64,000 nucleotides of DNA, from contig NZ_CP058990.1 in NCBI RefSeq assembly GCF_019021925.1, positions 2,258,001 to 2,322,000 on the forward strand. Direction: 5' to 3'. Numbering within the stretch: the stretch's first letter is position 1; every line of letters starts with the position of its first letter. The notes below the pieces were generated by a model. It did not search any database. It was not told the origin of the DNA and worked only from the letters and a program-made list of their open reading frames with translations. Source of the stretch: Cellulophaga sp. HaHaR_3_176 (lineage in GTDB: Bacteria > Bacteroidota > Bacteroidia > Flavobacteriales > Flavobacteriaceae). A program made the translations under genes and the position numbers. Shown piece after piece: positions 8,677 to 19,300 of the stretch.

Positions 8677-10980
8677 TTAGTACATTAATTTTTGCTTTAA
8701 ATTTTGTTCTATTCTTATTTCTCCAGAATTTGTTATCGTATTATTTACTGGTTTTTGTCCTTTTTCTCCCCACAAAACAGCAATTTCTTTTACTGCATTA
8801 TCTGTAAAGGTATTATCTGAGAAATCAACATTTACAATACCGTGATTTTGAATTAAAATTCCGCTTTCATCATCTTCTCCACTATTGGTAAATGTATTAT
8901 TTTTTAAGACTAAGCTACCTCCAATAGTTGACTCATCATAACCACCACGATAGTAATTTAATACTGATGCTTTAACATTGTCAAATTTAGAATTCGTGAT
9001 AAATACAAACTCTGCATTATAATCACCTTTAGCATCAATCTCAGTATTCAATAAAATACCCGTTAAGCAATCTTTAATTATAGTATTATCAATTGAAATA
9101 GTATCCGCAAAAGATGCCTTATAAGCGTTTATTACGCTTTTAAAGTTTGATATCTCAGTATTTTTAATGAAAAGATTGTATCCCTTAGACATATTTTTAT
9201 CTAAAGTTGCAATTGCATCCTGTGTCTTATCTCCTTTTAAAATAACATTATCTAAGTTTAAAATTCCTTTAGGCTGCATTTCAAAACCTGATTTACCTGT
9301 AGCAAATCTCAATTCAGCTTTTTTGCTTTTACCTTTAGATGTTATAGTAATATTTTTATCAATAATTAACGTTTCACTTAATTTATAAACCCCACTTTTT
9401 AATGATAAAATATCACCTGACTTTGCACTCTTAAGCTTAGCAACTAATGTCTTTGCTGATGTTACTTCTATTGTTCTAGACTTGTCGTCTGATTTTTCGG
9501 TTGAAAACCATTTTGCCCCATAAAGTTCTTTCTCTATCAATAAAGGATTTCCTTTTACGGGTAACGTAATAGCACCTACGTTATTTTGATTTTTTCTATC
9601 TGCTCCAAAAAAGTCGTTTTTTATGTTTTCAAAATCGAAACCTTGATAAACGTCTTCTTGATTTTTTGTTGGTACATAAAGGTTTTCAGATAGTTTTTTC
9701 ACCTCAAAACTACGTGTAATAATTCCTTCACCAGAAACATCTCCTTTATTTTCACTGTTAAATAGGTTGTTTTCAAAACTCACACCTTTAACATCATCGT
9801 AATTTACAATTGGGTAATTATCTTCTTCATGGTTGTAAACTAAATTGTTTGCAACAATCATACGTTCTGGTCTTGCTGAACGAATTTCAGAAGCTGGTAA
9901 TACATCTTTTTTATCAATGTTGGTTCCTACACCAAACTGAAATGGTGAAACACAATCGATATATGTATTGTAAGCAACAACAACATCTGTTACTTGGTTA
10001 TACCTATTTAATGGCGATTTTGGAATACCATTCATCACTGCTAAAGCACTTCTAAATTCGTTTCCTTTTATCTTATAAAAATAATTATTCGTTATCCAAT
10101 GTCCCGTATTAATTACACGTATACCTCCAATAAATTCTGAATCATCACTACCAATAAAAATATTACCATCAATAGTACAATAGTTTCCGTGTCTTAAAAC
10201 TAAAGAGCCTTCACTTTCAAAAAAGATATTATTTCTATACTCATTAAAATTCGATTTATTTGAAATAATCTCAACCTCTCCATTACATCTATCAAAAAAA
10301 TTGTTAGATACATTTGTATGAGAAGGTGTCATTGATGTATAACTACTACCTATCTGTAAAGTTTCTCCATGAGGCCCACCCTTACGTGGTCTTGGTCCAA
10401 AATGATTGTTAATGATTTGATGATAGTTATTAACATGTTCATTACCTCTTAAAAAAACTCTTACTGTTGGTCCAAAGTTTGACTTACCTACAATATTACA
10501 ATGGTCTAACTGGTTATTTCTACCCCAAAATTCTACCCAATGATCTGAATCCTCTCTATTTGGCTGTGTAAACTCATCAATAACACAATTAGTAATACGG
10601 CTATGGTTCGCAATAGTGTCATTATCAATTTTAAATTGAATAACACTATTAGATGGTGTATAACCATTTACAAAGTGTAAATCTTTAACAACTAAGTATT
10701 TTCCCCCTAATCGTAAATTCGAAACTCCTTCTATGGTAACTTTACCTGGTGTTTCTGCTCTTAAAGTTATAGGGCTTTTTTCTGTACCTTCTCCATAAAA
10801 TTTAATCTGAATATCTTTCCAAACTCCGTTTTTCATTATAATCTCGTCACCTGCTTCAGCTTTAGCTATAGCCTCTTGCAGTTCAGTTGAATTACTGACT
10901 TTAATGGTTTGGGATATTAATTTCTGTTGGTAAGAAACCAATGTAAAGGTTAATAATAAAAGAATAAGACTTTTTTTCAT
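8677..10980 (-). CDS. PL6 family alginate lyase with a second beta-helix domain
   Basis: The 767-residue protein begins with a signal peptide (about residues 1-24). Residues 25-480 are a chondroitinase-B-like right-handed beta-helix typical of PL6. The family's catalytic lysine and arginine appear as Lys242 in EIISNKSNFNEYRN and Arg263 in LVLRHGN. Acidic residues in HGETLQIG (near 205) and GEVEII (near 235) fit the calcium site. Residues 500-767 form a second beta-helix, as in two-domain PL6 enzymes. PL6 enzymes cleave alginate or polyMG by beta-elimination. The gene stands alone, with its own operators upstream and terminator downstream; no other alginate gene is in the window. Chondroitin or dermatan activity is possible in the family but less likely in a flavobacterium. 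Confidence 0.9.
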   Translation of the reverse strand: MKKSLILLLLTFTLVSYQQKLISQTIKVSNSTELQEAIAKAEAGDEIIMKNGVWKDIQIKFYGEGTEKSPITLRAETPGKVTIEGVSNLRLGGKYLVVKDLHFVNGYTPSNSVIQFKIDNDTIANHSRITNCVIDEFTQPNREDSDHWVEFWGRNNQLDHCNIVGKSNFGPTVRVFLRGNEHVNNYHQIINNHFGPRPRKGGPHGETLQIGSSYTSMTPSHTNVSNNFFDRCNGEVEIISNKSNFNEYRNNIFFESEGSLVLRHGNYCTIDGNIFIGSDDSEFIGGIRVINTGHWITNNYFYKIKGNEFRSALAVMNGIPKSPLNRYNQVTDVVVAYNTYIDCVSPFQFGVGTNIDKKDVLPASEIRSARPERMIVANNLVYNHEEDNYPIVNYDDVKGVSFENNLFNSENKGDVSGEGIITRSFEVKKLSENLYVPTKNQEDVYQGFDFENIKNDFFGADRKNQNNVGAITLPVKGNPLLIEKELYGAKWFSTEKSDDKSRTIEVTSAKTLVAKLKSAKSGDILSLKSGVYKLSETLIIDKNITITSKGKSKKAELRFATGKSGFEMQPKGILNLDNVILKGDKTQDAIATLDKNMSKGYNLFIKNTEISNFKSVINAYKASFADTISIDNTIIKDCLTGILLNTEIDAKGDYNAEFVFITNSKFDNVKASVLNYYRGGYDESTIGGSLVLKNNTFTNSGEDDESGILIQNHGIVNVDFSDNTFTDNAVKEIAVLWGEKGQKPVNNTITNSGEIRIEQNLKQKLMY

Positions 10981-11358
10981 GCTATCTGGTTTATGTGATT
11001 TTTAAAAAGTAATCTGCTAAACAGGTAACCACTATTAGTATGCCAAAAAATAAACTCTAATATATTTACTTAAAATATTAAGGTCTATTTAGTGAAATGA
11101 TCACCATAACTGGTTCACCAAATTGGTTTACCAAATATACAGTTAGTTTACCATTTTGCAGAATTTTTAACTTATTTTTCATCTTATCCAAAATCTATAA
11201 GCGACATTTTATGATATTTATTAAAAATGAATAATACCGATATGGAATAAACTTTAATATTGGTGATTTTTTAATGAGTCAAAGAATTGATCAATCAAGC
11301 AAATCTGTTCGTTATAATGTCTATAATTTTACAGTATTAATAATTTAAACATACACAT
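10981..11358. other. Divergent regulatory region between the PL6 gene and the SYLF gene
   Basis: The left half belongs to the PL6 gene and holds the TGGTNNACCA operator cluster at 11111-11153. The right half (11160-11358) must contain the SYLF promoter; TAATTTTA near 11329 is a weak -7 candidate. No gene is visible. Confidence 0.5.
11111..11153 (-). promoter_or_regulatory. Three TGGTNNACCA operators over the PL6 promoter
   Basis: TGGTTCACCA (11111-11120) and TGGTTTACCA (11124-11133) are full sites, and TAGTTTACCA (11144-11153) has one substitution. The middle site extends to TTGGTTTACCAA and closely resembles the ExuR/UxuR consensus (ATTGGTATACCAAT) of FCD-type GntR uronate repressors. The minus-strand -7 box TATATTTG (plus CAAATATA, 11132-11139) overlaps the middle site, so repression by occlusion is likely. 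No FCD-GntR gene lies in this window. Confidence 0.7.
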
Positions 11359-11907
11359 ATGAAAACTTTAAAAACAATATTTTTATCAGCAATACTATTC
11401 ACTTCATATAGTGGATTTTCTCAAACAGAGAAAGAAACCAAAATCATTAAAGATTCTGAAGAAGTAAAAATTAAAATGGTTGAAACTGACGAAGGTTTAA
11501 AAACTTTTATGGATAACTCTACAGCATACGTAATTTTCCCAAATGTTGGTGAAGGAGCTTTAATTGTTGGTGGTGCTTCAGGTAACGGAGTGGTATACGA
11601 AAACGGAAAAGCAATTGGTTTTGCTGATCTAAAAAAATTAGATATCGGACTACAAGCTGGTGGACAATCGCTTTCTGAAGTTATATTTTTTGAAACTGAA
11701 GAGGCCTTTGCTAAGTTTAAAGATGATGAACTTACATTTTCAGCCGAAGCATCTGCAGTGATTTTGGAATCAGGAGCTTCAAAAAATGCTAATTACAGTG
11801 ATGGTGTTGTAGTATTTGCTATGCCTAAAGCTGGTGTAATGGCCGATTTATCTGTAGGTGGTCAGAAACTAAGTTATAACTCATTTGAGGATGAGTCAGG
11901 TAAATAA
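11359..11907 (+). CDS. Exported SYLF (Ysc84-like) lipid-binding domain protein
   Basis: A 182-residue protein with a signal peptide (MKTLKTIFLSAILFTSYSGFSQ) and a single SYLF domain. Recognisable stretches are AYVIFPNVGEGALIVGGASG, GLQAGGQSLSEVIFF and GVVVFAMPKAGVMADLSVGG. SYLF domains bind phosphoinositides or other lipids in eukaryotes, and bacterial members are periplasmic or outer-membrane-associated with unclear function. It is followed by a strong terminator and by CsbD, suggesting a general stress or envelope context rather than a link to the PUL. Confidence 0.85.
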   Translation: MKTLKTIFLSAILFTSYSGFSQTEKETKIIKDSEEVKIKMVETDEGLKTFMDNSTAYVIFPNVGEGALIVGGASGNGVVYENGKAIGFADLKKLDIGLQAGGQSLSEVIFFETEEAFAKFKDDELTFSAEASAVILESGASKNANYSDGVVVFAMPKAGVMADLSVGGQKLSYNSFEDESGK

Positions 11908-11927
11908 TAATATATTATAACTATTCT

Positions 11928-11959
11928 AAAAAGGCTGTCTAAAATAGACAGCCTTTTTT
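11928..11959 (+). terminator. Terminator of the SYLF gene
   Basis: AAAAGGCTGTCTA pairs with TAGACAGCCTTTT around AAA and is followed by a T-run. Confidence 0.85.
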
Positions 11960-12084
11960 GTTACTCATTACTGTAAAACAATCAATTATGTATCGCGTCA
12001 AATTTTAAATGTTATGGAGCAACGTGACTTACTAATCAGTTGTAATTTTATGTAAACGAAATATTAATCTAAAATATAAACGAT

Positions 12085-12270
12085 ATGAATACTACACAAT
12101 TGGAAGGTAAATGGAAACAAGTTAAAGGTGATTTCAAACAAAAATATGGTAAACTTACTGATGATGACTTAACATATACAGAGGGTAAGTTTGACGAAAT
12201 GATTGGAAAACTTCAAGAAAAAACAGGAAAGAAAAAAGAAGAAATTGAAAAAGAAATTCAAGATTTATAA
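12085..12270 (+). CDS. CsbD family stress protein
   Basis: The 61-residue, highly charged protein starts MNTTQLEGKWKQVKGDFKQK and carries the CsbD pattern KWKQVKGDFKQKYGKLTDDD followed by an amphipathic lysine/glutamate-rich helix. CsbD proteins are small cytosolic general-stress proteins with no established mechanism. The gene is monocistronic between two terminators. Confidence 0.93.
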   Translation: MNTTQLEGKWKQVKGDFKQKYGKLTDDDLTYTEGKFDEMIGKLQEKTGKKKEEIEKEIQDL

Positions 12271-12318
12271 GAGCACAATGTTCTTATAAAATTTACTTTT
12301 CATTTATAATGATTAAGT

Positions 12319-12357
12319 AAAAAGAAACCCACTATAAAAAATAGTGGGTTTCTTTTT
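12319..12357. terminator. Bidirectional terminator between csbD and the FucP-like gene
   Basis: AAAAAGAAACCCACTAT (12319-12335) pairs perfectly with ATAGTGGGTTTCTTTTT (12341-12357) around AAAAA. It has T-runs on both strands and serves both converging transcripts. Confidence 0.85.
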
Positions 12358-12372
12358 TAATTATTTTAAAAA

Positions 12373-13671
12373 TTAATCTGCAAATCTTTTATAAACTAAA
12401 CGGCCGTAAAATGCTATAAATAAAAAGCAAATGAAAGGAAGTATAAATGAAAAGTTTACTTCTGTTACTCCTAAAATTTTAATATCATCTACACTATTAC
12501 CACCTAAGTCAATTATCATTCCCTGCATTTTAGGCATTAAAGCTCCACCTACAATTGCCATAACCAAACCAGCCGCACCAATTTTAGATTCTTCTTCCGC
12601 TAAGCCATTTAATGCTATACCATAAATAGTAGGGAACATTAGAGACATACAGAATGAAACTAAAACTAAACAATACAAGCCAAGTATTCCATTAATAAAA
12701 ACAGCACCTAAAGCAAATATTGATGCAAGAATAGCTGTGTACATTAACAATTTACCTGAGCTTAAAAAACGAAGCAGGTAAGTACCTATTACTCTGCCCA
12801 CCATGAATAAGAAAAAAGCTACAAATTGATAATTAGCGGCATCTTCACTTGAAATTAAAATTGCCTCTGCATATTGATAAATATAAGTCCAACACATAAT
12901 TTGAGCTCCTACATACATAATTTGGGCTACAACCCCTAAAACATATTTATGGTTTTTACCCAGATCTTTAAATGTAGTAGCTAAACTCGGCATCGTGCCA
13001 TCTTCTTTAGCTTGTGGCATTTTATTAATAAAAATTAGAACGAATACAGCTAATATTACCAAGCCTAAAATCACATAAGGATCTCTAATTACCATTAAAT
13101 CTGATGTTCGTATCAAAGCTCTCTTAGCCTCCGTAAGAGCACTAAAATTTTCAATATCATCTGATTGTAACCTTTTAAGTACGAATTGTTGCGCTACTAA
13201 TAATCCTAACAATAAACCTACTGGGTTGAATGCTTGAGCTAAATTTAAACGAAGAGTAGCCGTTTCTGGCGCTCCCATAGCTAAAACATATGGGTTTGCG
13301 GTTGTTTCTAAAAAAGCTAAGCCAAAGGTTAAAATATAAAGTGCTAAACAGAAAAACCAGAACTGTTGTGTAATTGCTGCAGGGTAAAATAAAAGCGCTC
13401 CTCCTGCAAAAAGTGCTAAACCTATAAGTATCCCTGTTTTGTATGAATACTTTCTAACAAATAAAGCTGCTGGTAATGCCATACAAAAGTACCCTCCATA
13501 AAAAGCCATCTGAACCCAAGCTGCCTGAGAATTAGATAATTCTAATACTTTTTTAAATGCTTGTACCATAGGGTCTGTAACGGCATTTGCAAAACCCCAT
13601 AAAGCAAAAAGTGATGTGATAAGTATAAAAGGTAATAATACCTTTTTTGAGACAATTGCTGGTTTACTCAT
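12373..13671 (-). CDS. fucP: L-fucose:H+ symporter-like MFS permease (FucP type)
   Basis: A 432-residue FHS-family permease with about 12 membrane segments. The stretches SLFALWGFANAVTDPMVQAF, FLETTANPYVLAMG and RLNLAQAFNPVG match the fucose permease subgroup closely. It would import L-fucose (or a similar deoxy or neutral sugar) across the inner membrane. It ends the minus-strand block MIOX-SSS-FucP, 18 nt after the SSS gene, and fits the two GH29 fucosidases of the PUL. No fucose isomerase, kinase or aldolase is present here. Confidence 0.85.
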   Translation of the reverse strand: MSKPAIVSKKVLLPFILITSLFALWGFANAVTDPMVQAFKKVLELSNSQAAWVQMAFYGGYFCMALPAALFVRKYSYKTGILIGLALFAGGALLFYPAAITQQFWFFCLALYILTFGLAFLETTANPYVLAMGAPETATLRLNLAQAFNPVGLLLGLLVAQQFVLKRLQSDDIENFSALTEAKRALIRTSDLMVIRDPYVILGLVILAVFVLIFINKMPQAKEDGTMPSLATTFKDLGKNHKYVLGVVAQIMYVGAQIMCWTYIYQYAEAILISSEDAANYQFVAFFLFMVGRVIGTYLLRFLSSGKLLMYTAILASIFALGAVFINGILGLYCLVLVSFCMSLMFPTIYGIALNGLAEEESKIGAAGLVMAIVGGALMPKMQGMIIDLGGNSVDDIKILGVTEVNFSFILPFICFLFIAFYGRLVYKRFAD

Positions 13672-13689
13672 GTTTGTTTATTTATGGTT

Positions 13690-15267
13690 TTAGTTTGTAC
13701 CTAAAAGTACGTAAATGATTATAGTAATTGCACATAACAATATTGCCATAGGCTTGGTATATTTCCATTCCTTCATTTCAACATAATCATGTTCTTCTTC
13801 TAATTGGGTTTTATTACTAGGGAAGAAATAAGAAACAGTAAACATTACTATAATATTTAAAACAAACTCTATTCCCCAAATATGAACGAAATGAATATCA
13901 ACTTTAAATATAAATGTCGTTAAAATATAAAAAGCTAAACCTATAAACAGTGCTGCTTTTGCACCTGTTGCAGATACTTTTTTAAGAAAAAAGCCTGCTA
14001 GCATTATAGAAGCGATAGGAATAAAGAAAATTCCGTTTAATTGTTGTAAAAGTTGATACAACCCATCTGGTGCATTTGCAACCATTGGAGCTACAAGTAT
14101 GGCAAAAATTGCTAAAACTGCAGATGTAAGTTTCCCTATTTTAACAAGCTTCCTATCATCTGAATTTTTTCCAAGATGTCTTTTATAAACATCAATACTA
14201 AAAATAGTTGCCGCACTGTTTAAAACACTATTAAAAGTACTTAATACTGCACCCATTACAATTGCAGCAAAGATACCTACTAAGCCAACAGGTAGTACTT
14301 TTTTAATTAACTCTGGATAAATCATATCTTGATCTTCAAACAACGAATCACCAAAATAATAAAAACCAATAACACCTGGTAGAATTATAATTATAGGTAC
14401 TAAAATTTTTAAAACTCCTGTAAATAATAAACCTTTTTGAGCTTCAACTAAGTTTTTCGCTCCTAAAGCTCGCTGGACAATAGTTTGGTTCATGCTCCAA
14501 AAATATAATTGGTTTATAATTAAGCCTGTAAACAAAACCTCAAAAGGTAATACTGAATCTTTAGCTCCTATTACATTAAATTTTTCAGGACTATGGTTGT
14601 AAACTTTCATTAAACCATCTAATGGGTTACCATCACCAATGCTTACCAATGCGATTATCGGAATAGCTAAACCACCTAATAATAGACCATAACCATTAAT
14701 AGTATCTGAGATCGCTACTGCTTTTAAGCCCCCAAAAATGGCATATATAGAGCCAAGTACTCCTATTGACACTACGGTAATCCATAAACCTTGTTCTTTT
14801 GAAACATTTAAAACTTCAGAAATATTAAAAATACTTTCAATGTTTATAGCACCTGTGTAAAGTACGATTGGTAATAGCGTTACAATAAAAGAAATCATTA
14901 AAAATAATGCTACTAGGGTTCTCGTGGTGCTATCAAATCGTTTTTCTAAATATTCAGGAATAGTGGTTAATCCCATTTTTAAATATTTGGGAACAAAATA
15001 AATAGCTGCTACGACCAAGGCAATAGCTGACGTTACTTCCCAAGCAATAATAATAAAACCATTTTTATAGGATGAACCGTTCATTCCTATTAAATGCTCT
15101 GTAGATATATTAGTCAATAACATTGACCCTGCAATTACAACACCTGTTAAACTTCTACCGCCAAGAAAATAGCCGTCTTTTGAGTCTAACTTTTCTTTTC
15201 GGAGTTTAAACCATGAATAAAATGCAACAAAAGCTGTAAAAGCAATGAATGTGATAGCTGTATACAT
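13690..15267 (-). CDS. Sodium:solute symporter (SSS/SLC5 family), candidate inositol or sugar importer
   Basis: A 525-residue protein with 13-14 predicted membrane segments. Typical SSS stretches are DGYFLGGRSLTGVVIAGSML, NISTEHLIGMNG and FAAIVMGAVLSTFNSVLNS. Members import sugars, uronates or inositol with Na+; eukaryotic myo-inositol/Na+ symporters belong to the same SLC5 family. Its place directly between myo-inositol oxygenase (upstream) and FucP (downstream) makes inositol or a PUL-derived sugar the likely substrate, but this is inferred. A paralogue lies at 56.0-57.6 kb. Confidence 0.85.
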   Translation of the reverse strand: MYTAITFIAFTAFVAFYSWFKLRKEKLDSKDGYFLGGRSLTGVVIAGSMLLTNISTEHLIGMNGSSYKNGFIIIAWEVTSAIALVVAAIYFVPKYLKMGLTTIPEYLEKRFDSTTRTLVALFLMISFIVTLLPIVLYTGAINIESIFNISEVLNVSKEQGLWITVVSIGVLGSIYAIFGGLKAVAISDTINGYGLLLGGLAIPIIALVSIGDGNPLDGLMKVYNHSPEKFNVIGAKDSVLPFEVLFTGLIINQLYFWSMNQTIVQRALGAKNLVEAQKGLLFTGVLKILVPIIIILPGVIGFYYFGDSLFEDQDMIYPELIKKVLPVGLVGIFAAIVMGAVLSTFNSVLNSAATIFSIDVYKRHLGKNSDDRKLVKIGKLTSAVLAIFAILVAPMVANAPDGLYQLLQQLNGIFFIPIASIMLAGFFLKKVSATGAKAALFIGLAFYILTTFIFKVDIHFVHIWGIEFVLNIIVMFTVSYFFPSNKTQLEEEHDYVEMKEWKYTKPMAILLCAITIIIYVLLGTN

Positions 15268-15300
15268 GAAGTAGTTAGTTTGGTTAGAAATATAAAAGCA

Positions 15301-15334
15301 AAAAAATGCTCTAGTATAAAAATGCTAGAGCATT
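15301..15334 (-). terminator. Hairpin between the inositol oxygenase and SSS genes
   Basis: AATGCTCTAG (15305-15314) pairs perfectly with CTAGAGCATT (15325-15334) around a 10-nt loop. On the minus strand the stem is followed by a T-run, 25 nt after the oxygenase stop. It could end the oxygenase mRNA or act as a partial terminator that lowers SSS-FucP expression. Confidence 0.7.
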
Positions 15335-15358
15335 GGGAAATTTAAAAAAATAACACTA

Positions 15359-16237
15359 CTAAAAACTCAACTTTTCAGGCAAGTATTTTGCCACTAATTC
15401 TTTATAATAAGGAAGTAATTCTTTAGCATCTGGCGGTACCGGTGCTTTTGAATACAAATCGTAAGGATTAAATTTTTTCACCCATTCGAACAATTCAATA
15501 TCTTTTTCATTCATTAAATGTAAATAGTCATTTTCTCTATGCTGAGAATAGAAAGAATGATATCTAATGATATATAATGCTGGATCTGGTAAATAATCTT
15601 TCATTATTTGGTATAAATACTCATCATGGCCCCAACTCATCTTTACATTATCTAAGCCGCAATTTGGTTCGTAAACACCATATTTTGTATTGTAACGTTC
15701 ATCTGTCGAATCAGGATTTGCACTAAAAAATTCTGGATAAACAATTTTATCAGAAAAAGCACAACCCACAGGGAAGGTGTCACCAACAACAGCCCATTGT
15801 GGCTCACCAAATAAGCATAAAATTTTACCTAAATCATGAATAAAGCCTGTTAGTACAAACCAATCTGGTTGCCCGTCTGCTCTAATAGCTTCTGATGTTT
15901 GTAAAAGATGCTGTAATTGATCTAAATCAATATCTGGATCACTATCATCTACCAAAGTATTTAAGAAATCTACAGCTTCCCAAATAGACATTTCTTTTTT
16001 ATCAAACTTTAAAAATTCCTTTTCCTTCTCACAAACAAAATCATATGTTTGATATTGATGGTTAATTTTATAGAATTCTTTAACTGTATCTAATCTCTCA
16101 GAATCTACATAATTTCTAAATTCTTCTTTTTCTTTTTTTGCTTCTACCGGATCAGGATATCTTTCTAGTAAATTATCCTCCCAATCATCAATGTTATCCA
16201 TTGGATTTTTGTGGTTACTATTTAATGATTTTTCCAT
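15359..16237 (-). CDS. myo-Inositol oxygenase (MIOX)
   Basis: A 292-residue cytosolic di-iron enzyme that cleaves myo-inositol with O2 to D-glucuronate. All six iron ligands expected from animal MIOX are present: His110, His134, Asp135, His204, His227 and Asp260. Long signature stretches such as [16 protein letters not shown] and [11 protein letters not shown] are almost the same as in animal enzymes. The N-terminal 40 residues are charged and variable. The product can feed UxaC/UxuA encoded at 49-52 kb. The promoter region carries the same 21-bp-spaced element as susC (16330-16357). MIOX is uncommon in bacteria, so transfer from a eukaryote at some time is plausible. Confidence 0.95.
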   Translation of the reverse strand: MEKSLNSNHKNPMDNIDDWEDNLLERYPDPVEAKKEKEEFRNYVDSERLDTVKEFYKINHQYQTYDFVCEKEKEFLKFDKKEMSIWEAVDFLNTLVDDSDPDIDLDQLQHLLQTSEAIRADGQPDWFVLTGFIHDLGKILCLFGEPQWAVVGDTFPVGCAFSDKIVYPEFFSANPDSTDERYNTKYGVYEPNCGLDNVKMSWGHDEYLYQIMKDYLPDPALYIIRYHSFYSQHRENDYLHLMNEKDIELFEWVKKFNPYDLYSKAPVPPDAKELLPYYKELVAKYLPEKLSF

Positions 16238-16301
16238 TAAAATTTTATTTGTATTGTTGAGTCAATATTTTCAATGTAATTAAAACCATAATTACACTAG
16301 G

Positions 16302-16357
16302 CAATTTATAATTTAAATTACTTAAGCAAATGGACTAAAACACCAAAAACATGGATT
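16302..16357 (-). promoter_or_regulatory. HTCS-type paired element upstream of the inositol oxygenase
   Basis: On the coding (minus) strand AATCCAT (16357-16351) and AGTCCAT (16336-16330) form a direct repeat with a 21-bp period. A -7-like box TATAAATTG ends at 16302, 28 bp from the proximal half-site. The same architecture occurs at susC and at 41189-41244. Binding by the HTCS at 16388-20422 is inferred from the AraC-type direct repeat and shared use. Confidence 0.65.
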
Positions 16358-16387
16358 TTTATATACAAAACGAAAAATTAAGACACT

Positions 16388-19300
16388 CTACTTCAACAGT
16401 TTACTAGGCGGGAAGCCAAATTGCTTTTTAAAGCATCGGCTAAAATAAAGTGGATCATTAAAACCAATTAAATCAGTTACTTCTGATACATTGTATTTTT
16501 TTGTTTTTAATAATTGTGCTGATTTTTTCAATCGAATAGTTCTGATAAATTCATTAGGAGCAAGATCTGTTAGTTCTTTTATTTTTCGATATAATTTTGA
16601 AGAACTCATACCTAACTCTTGACACAAAAAACTAGTTGTTAAATCTGCCTTATCTAAATTATCTTCAATCAAATTTGTTATTTTCTCCATCAATTCCTTA
16701 TCAACAGGTGAATGTGTCAATAAACCAACTTCACTTTCTACTTCATCAGAAAATTTAGTTTTTAATTCTAATCGTGTTTTTATAATATTTACAATTACCG
16801 ATTTTAATAAAGAAGGGTCAAAAGGCTTCACTAAATATGCATCTGCACCTACATCATACCCTTTTACTTTGTCCTCATTTTCTGATAAAGCAGTTAATAA
16901 TACAACAGGTATATGACTTATAAATTCATCATTCTTTAACTCATTACAAAATTCAAGGCCATCCATAACAGGCATCATTACATCTGCCACACATAACATT
17001 GGTTTTATTTTTCTGCAAATCTGAAGTCCTTCTTCACCATTTTCAGCTTCATAAACTTTATAATAATCAGATAAATAATCAATCAGATATCTTCTAAGTT
17101 CTATATTATCTTCTATAACCAATACTTTCTCTTTTATTTCTGTATTTGTTGTTACTTTTTTAACTGGCACAAAAGGCATAGGCTCTTCAACCTCTGCAGT
17201 AGATACAAATTCAAAAACTTCTTTTTTAGTATATTGTTTTCTACTTATTGGAATTTCAAACGTAAAAATACTCCCTTGTTTAGGTTTACTCTCTACTGTT
17301 ATTGTTCCTTTATGAAGCTCTACTAATGATTTTACTAATGATAAACCTATACCAGAACCTGTGTTATTTTCTTTACTATTTGTTGCTTGGTAAAACCTTG
17401 TAAAAATCTTCTCTTGACTTTTTAAAGGTATACCGATACCATCATCACTTACCTCAATAACTAGTATACTATTATCCTCTCCTTTAAGTTTTATAAACAA
17501 ATCAACATGACCATATTTATTAGTAAACTTAATGGCATTTGATAATAAATTATATAATATTTTATCGTATTTATCCTTATCTATCCAACCAAAAAGGGTC
17601 TCATCTTCACTATTAAAATTTAGTTCGATATGTTTATTATAAGCAAATTCTTTAAACGATTCAAATGTGTTTTTTGTATATAAAAGAATGTCCGTTTTAG
17701 ACACTTTAAGCTTTAACTCCCCTGTCTGTGCTTTTCTAAAATCTAGAACTTGGTTAACTAAATTCAGAAGCCTACTCGCATTTTGGTGAATTAAATTAAA
17801 TCTGCTCTTTTGATATTCGCTACTACTATCATCGGCTTCTTCTAATAATTGCTTTGCAGGTCCTAGAATAAGTGTTAAAGGCGTTCTTAACTCGTGTGAT
17901 ATATTTGTAAAAAACCTCAGCTTTTCATTATTTAATTTAACATCACGTTCTCTATTTACTTTTTCAGTAACTAATTCCTGCTTTAATCTTAATCTGTTTT
18001 TTATTTCTTTTCTTACGATATAAATTACAAAAAACAACAATACCATAAACAACAGTAAAGCTTGGTATGTTAACCAAAATGGAGGTGTTATTTTTATTTT
18101 ATATGAAACCACTTCACTCCAAAAACCATCACTATTACTTGATTTTATTTTAAATATATAGTCCCCAGGAAATAAATTAGTGTACTGTACTGTTCGTGAA
18201 TTGCTTGTTGTCGAAATCCAATTCTCATCAAACCCCTTTAGCATATATTCAAACTTATTTAGTTTTTCATTTGCATATGATGGTACCGAAAATTGCAACG
18301 AGAAGTTTCTATTCTTATAATTTAAAGCTATATTTTTATCATCGTTAATATCCTTTTTTAAAGGAATTTGATCATTTATTTCTTTTCCTGGGTAAACAAC
18401 TTCATTCTGGATTTTAAATTCTGTTATTACAGGGTTCGGAGCTATTTGATTTTCTCTAATCGTATAGGGAGAAAAATAAATAATTCCATTTTTACCACCT
18501 AAATAAATATTAGAATTTCCAAAATTATAAAAACCACTAGAACTAAAAACATCTAGTCGGTTACCGCTATTTACATTATATATATTGTAGTTTTTTAAAT
18601 TAGATTTTAACCTCGCAACACTATTATTATTCATGTTTAACCATAAATCTCCATTTGTATCAGTAAGCATATCAGTAATCCATTTCCCCTGAAGTTCTTT
18701 AGGTTCTTTTAATGCTTTAAAATTATTTGTTTGAGGGTCAAACCAACTAATACCCTGTCTGGTCGCTGCCCACAATCTTCCTTTTTGATCAAACAAAATA
18801 TCACTCACATTATCATGCGGTAAGCCATCTTTTTCTATTCTTGATTTTCTATAATATGCAAAAGTATCAGAAGATATTGTATACTTTACAACTCCTGTTT
18901 CTGTAGCAAACCAGATATATTCATCAATTTCTTTTACAATCTCATTAATTTGAAATCCTTTTAATAAGTGCTCAGTGCCTTCTTCTTTTTTAAGAGTTTC
19001 TGTATTAAAAATAACCGCTCCTTCACCAAATGAACCTAAAACAAGCTTATTATTTCCTAAATTTTCAAAAGCAAAAATGGCCGATTGTTCAAAACCTACA
19101 CTTATAACTTTTGATGTGTTATTTTTATAATCATACACTAGTAACTTACCATTCCATAAACCGCAATAAAATACTTCACCATCTAATGAGTAAATGCTTG
19201 CGATATCTTTCTGGTTATTATATAGAGGTATAAAGCTATCCTCTTCTGAAATAAATAATCCATTATGCCTTGTAGCTACGATTACTTTTCCATCGTGTGT

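Noticed and set aside
11033..11039. GGTAACC as a fourth operator before the PL6 gene
   Set aside because: The spacing between half-sites is one base short of TGGTNNACCA.
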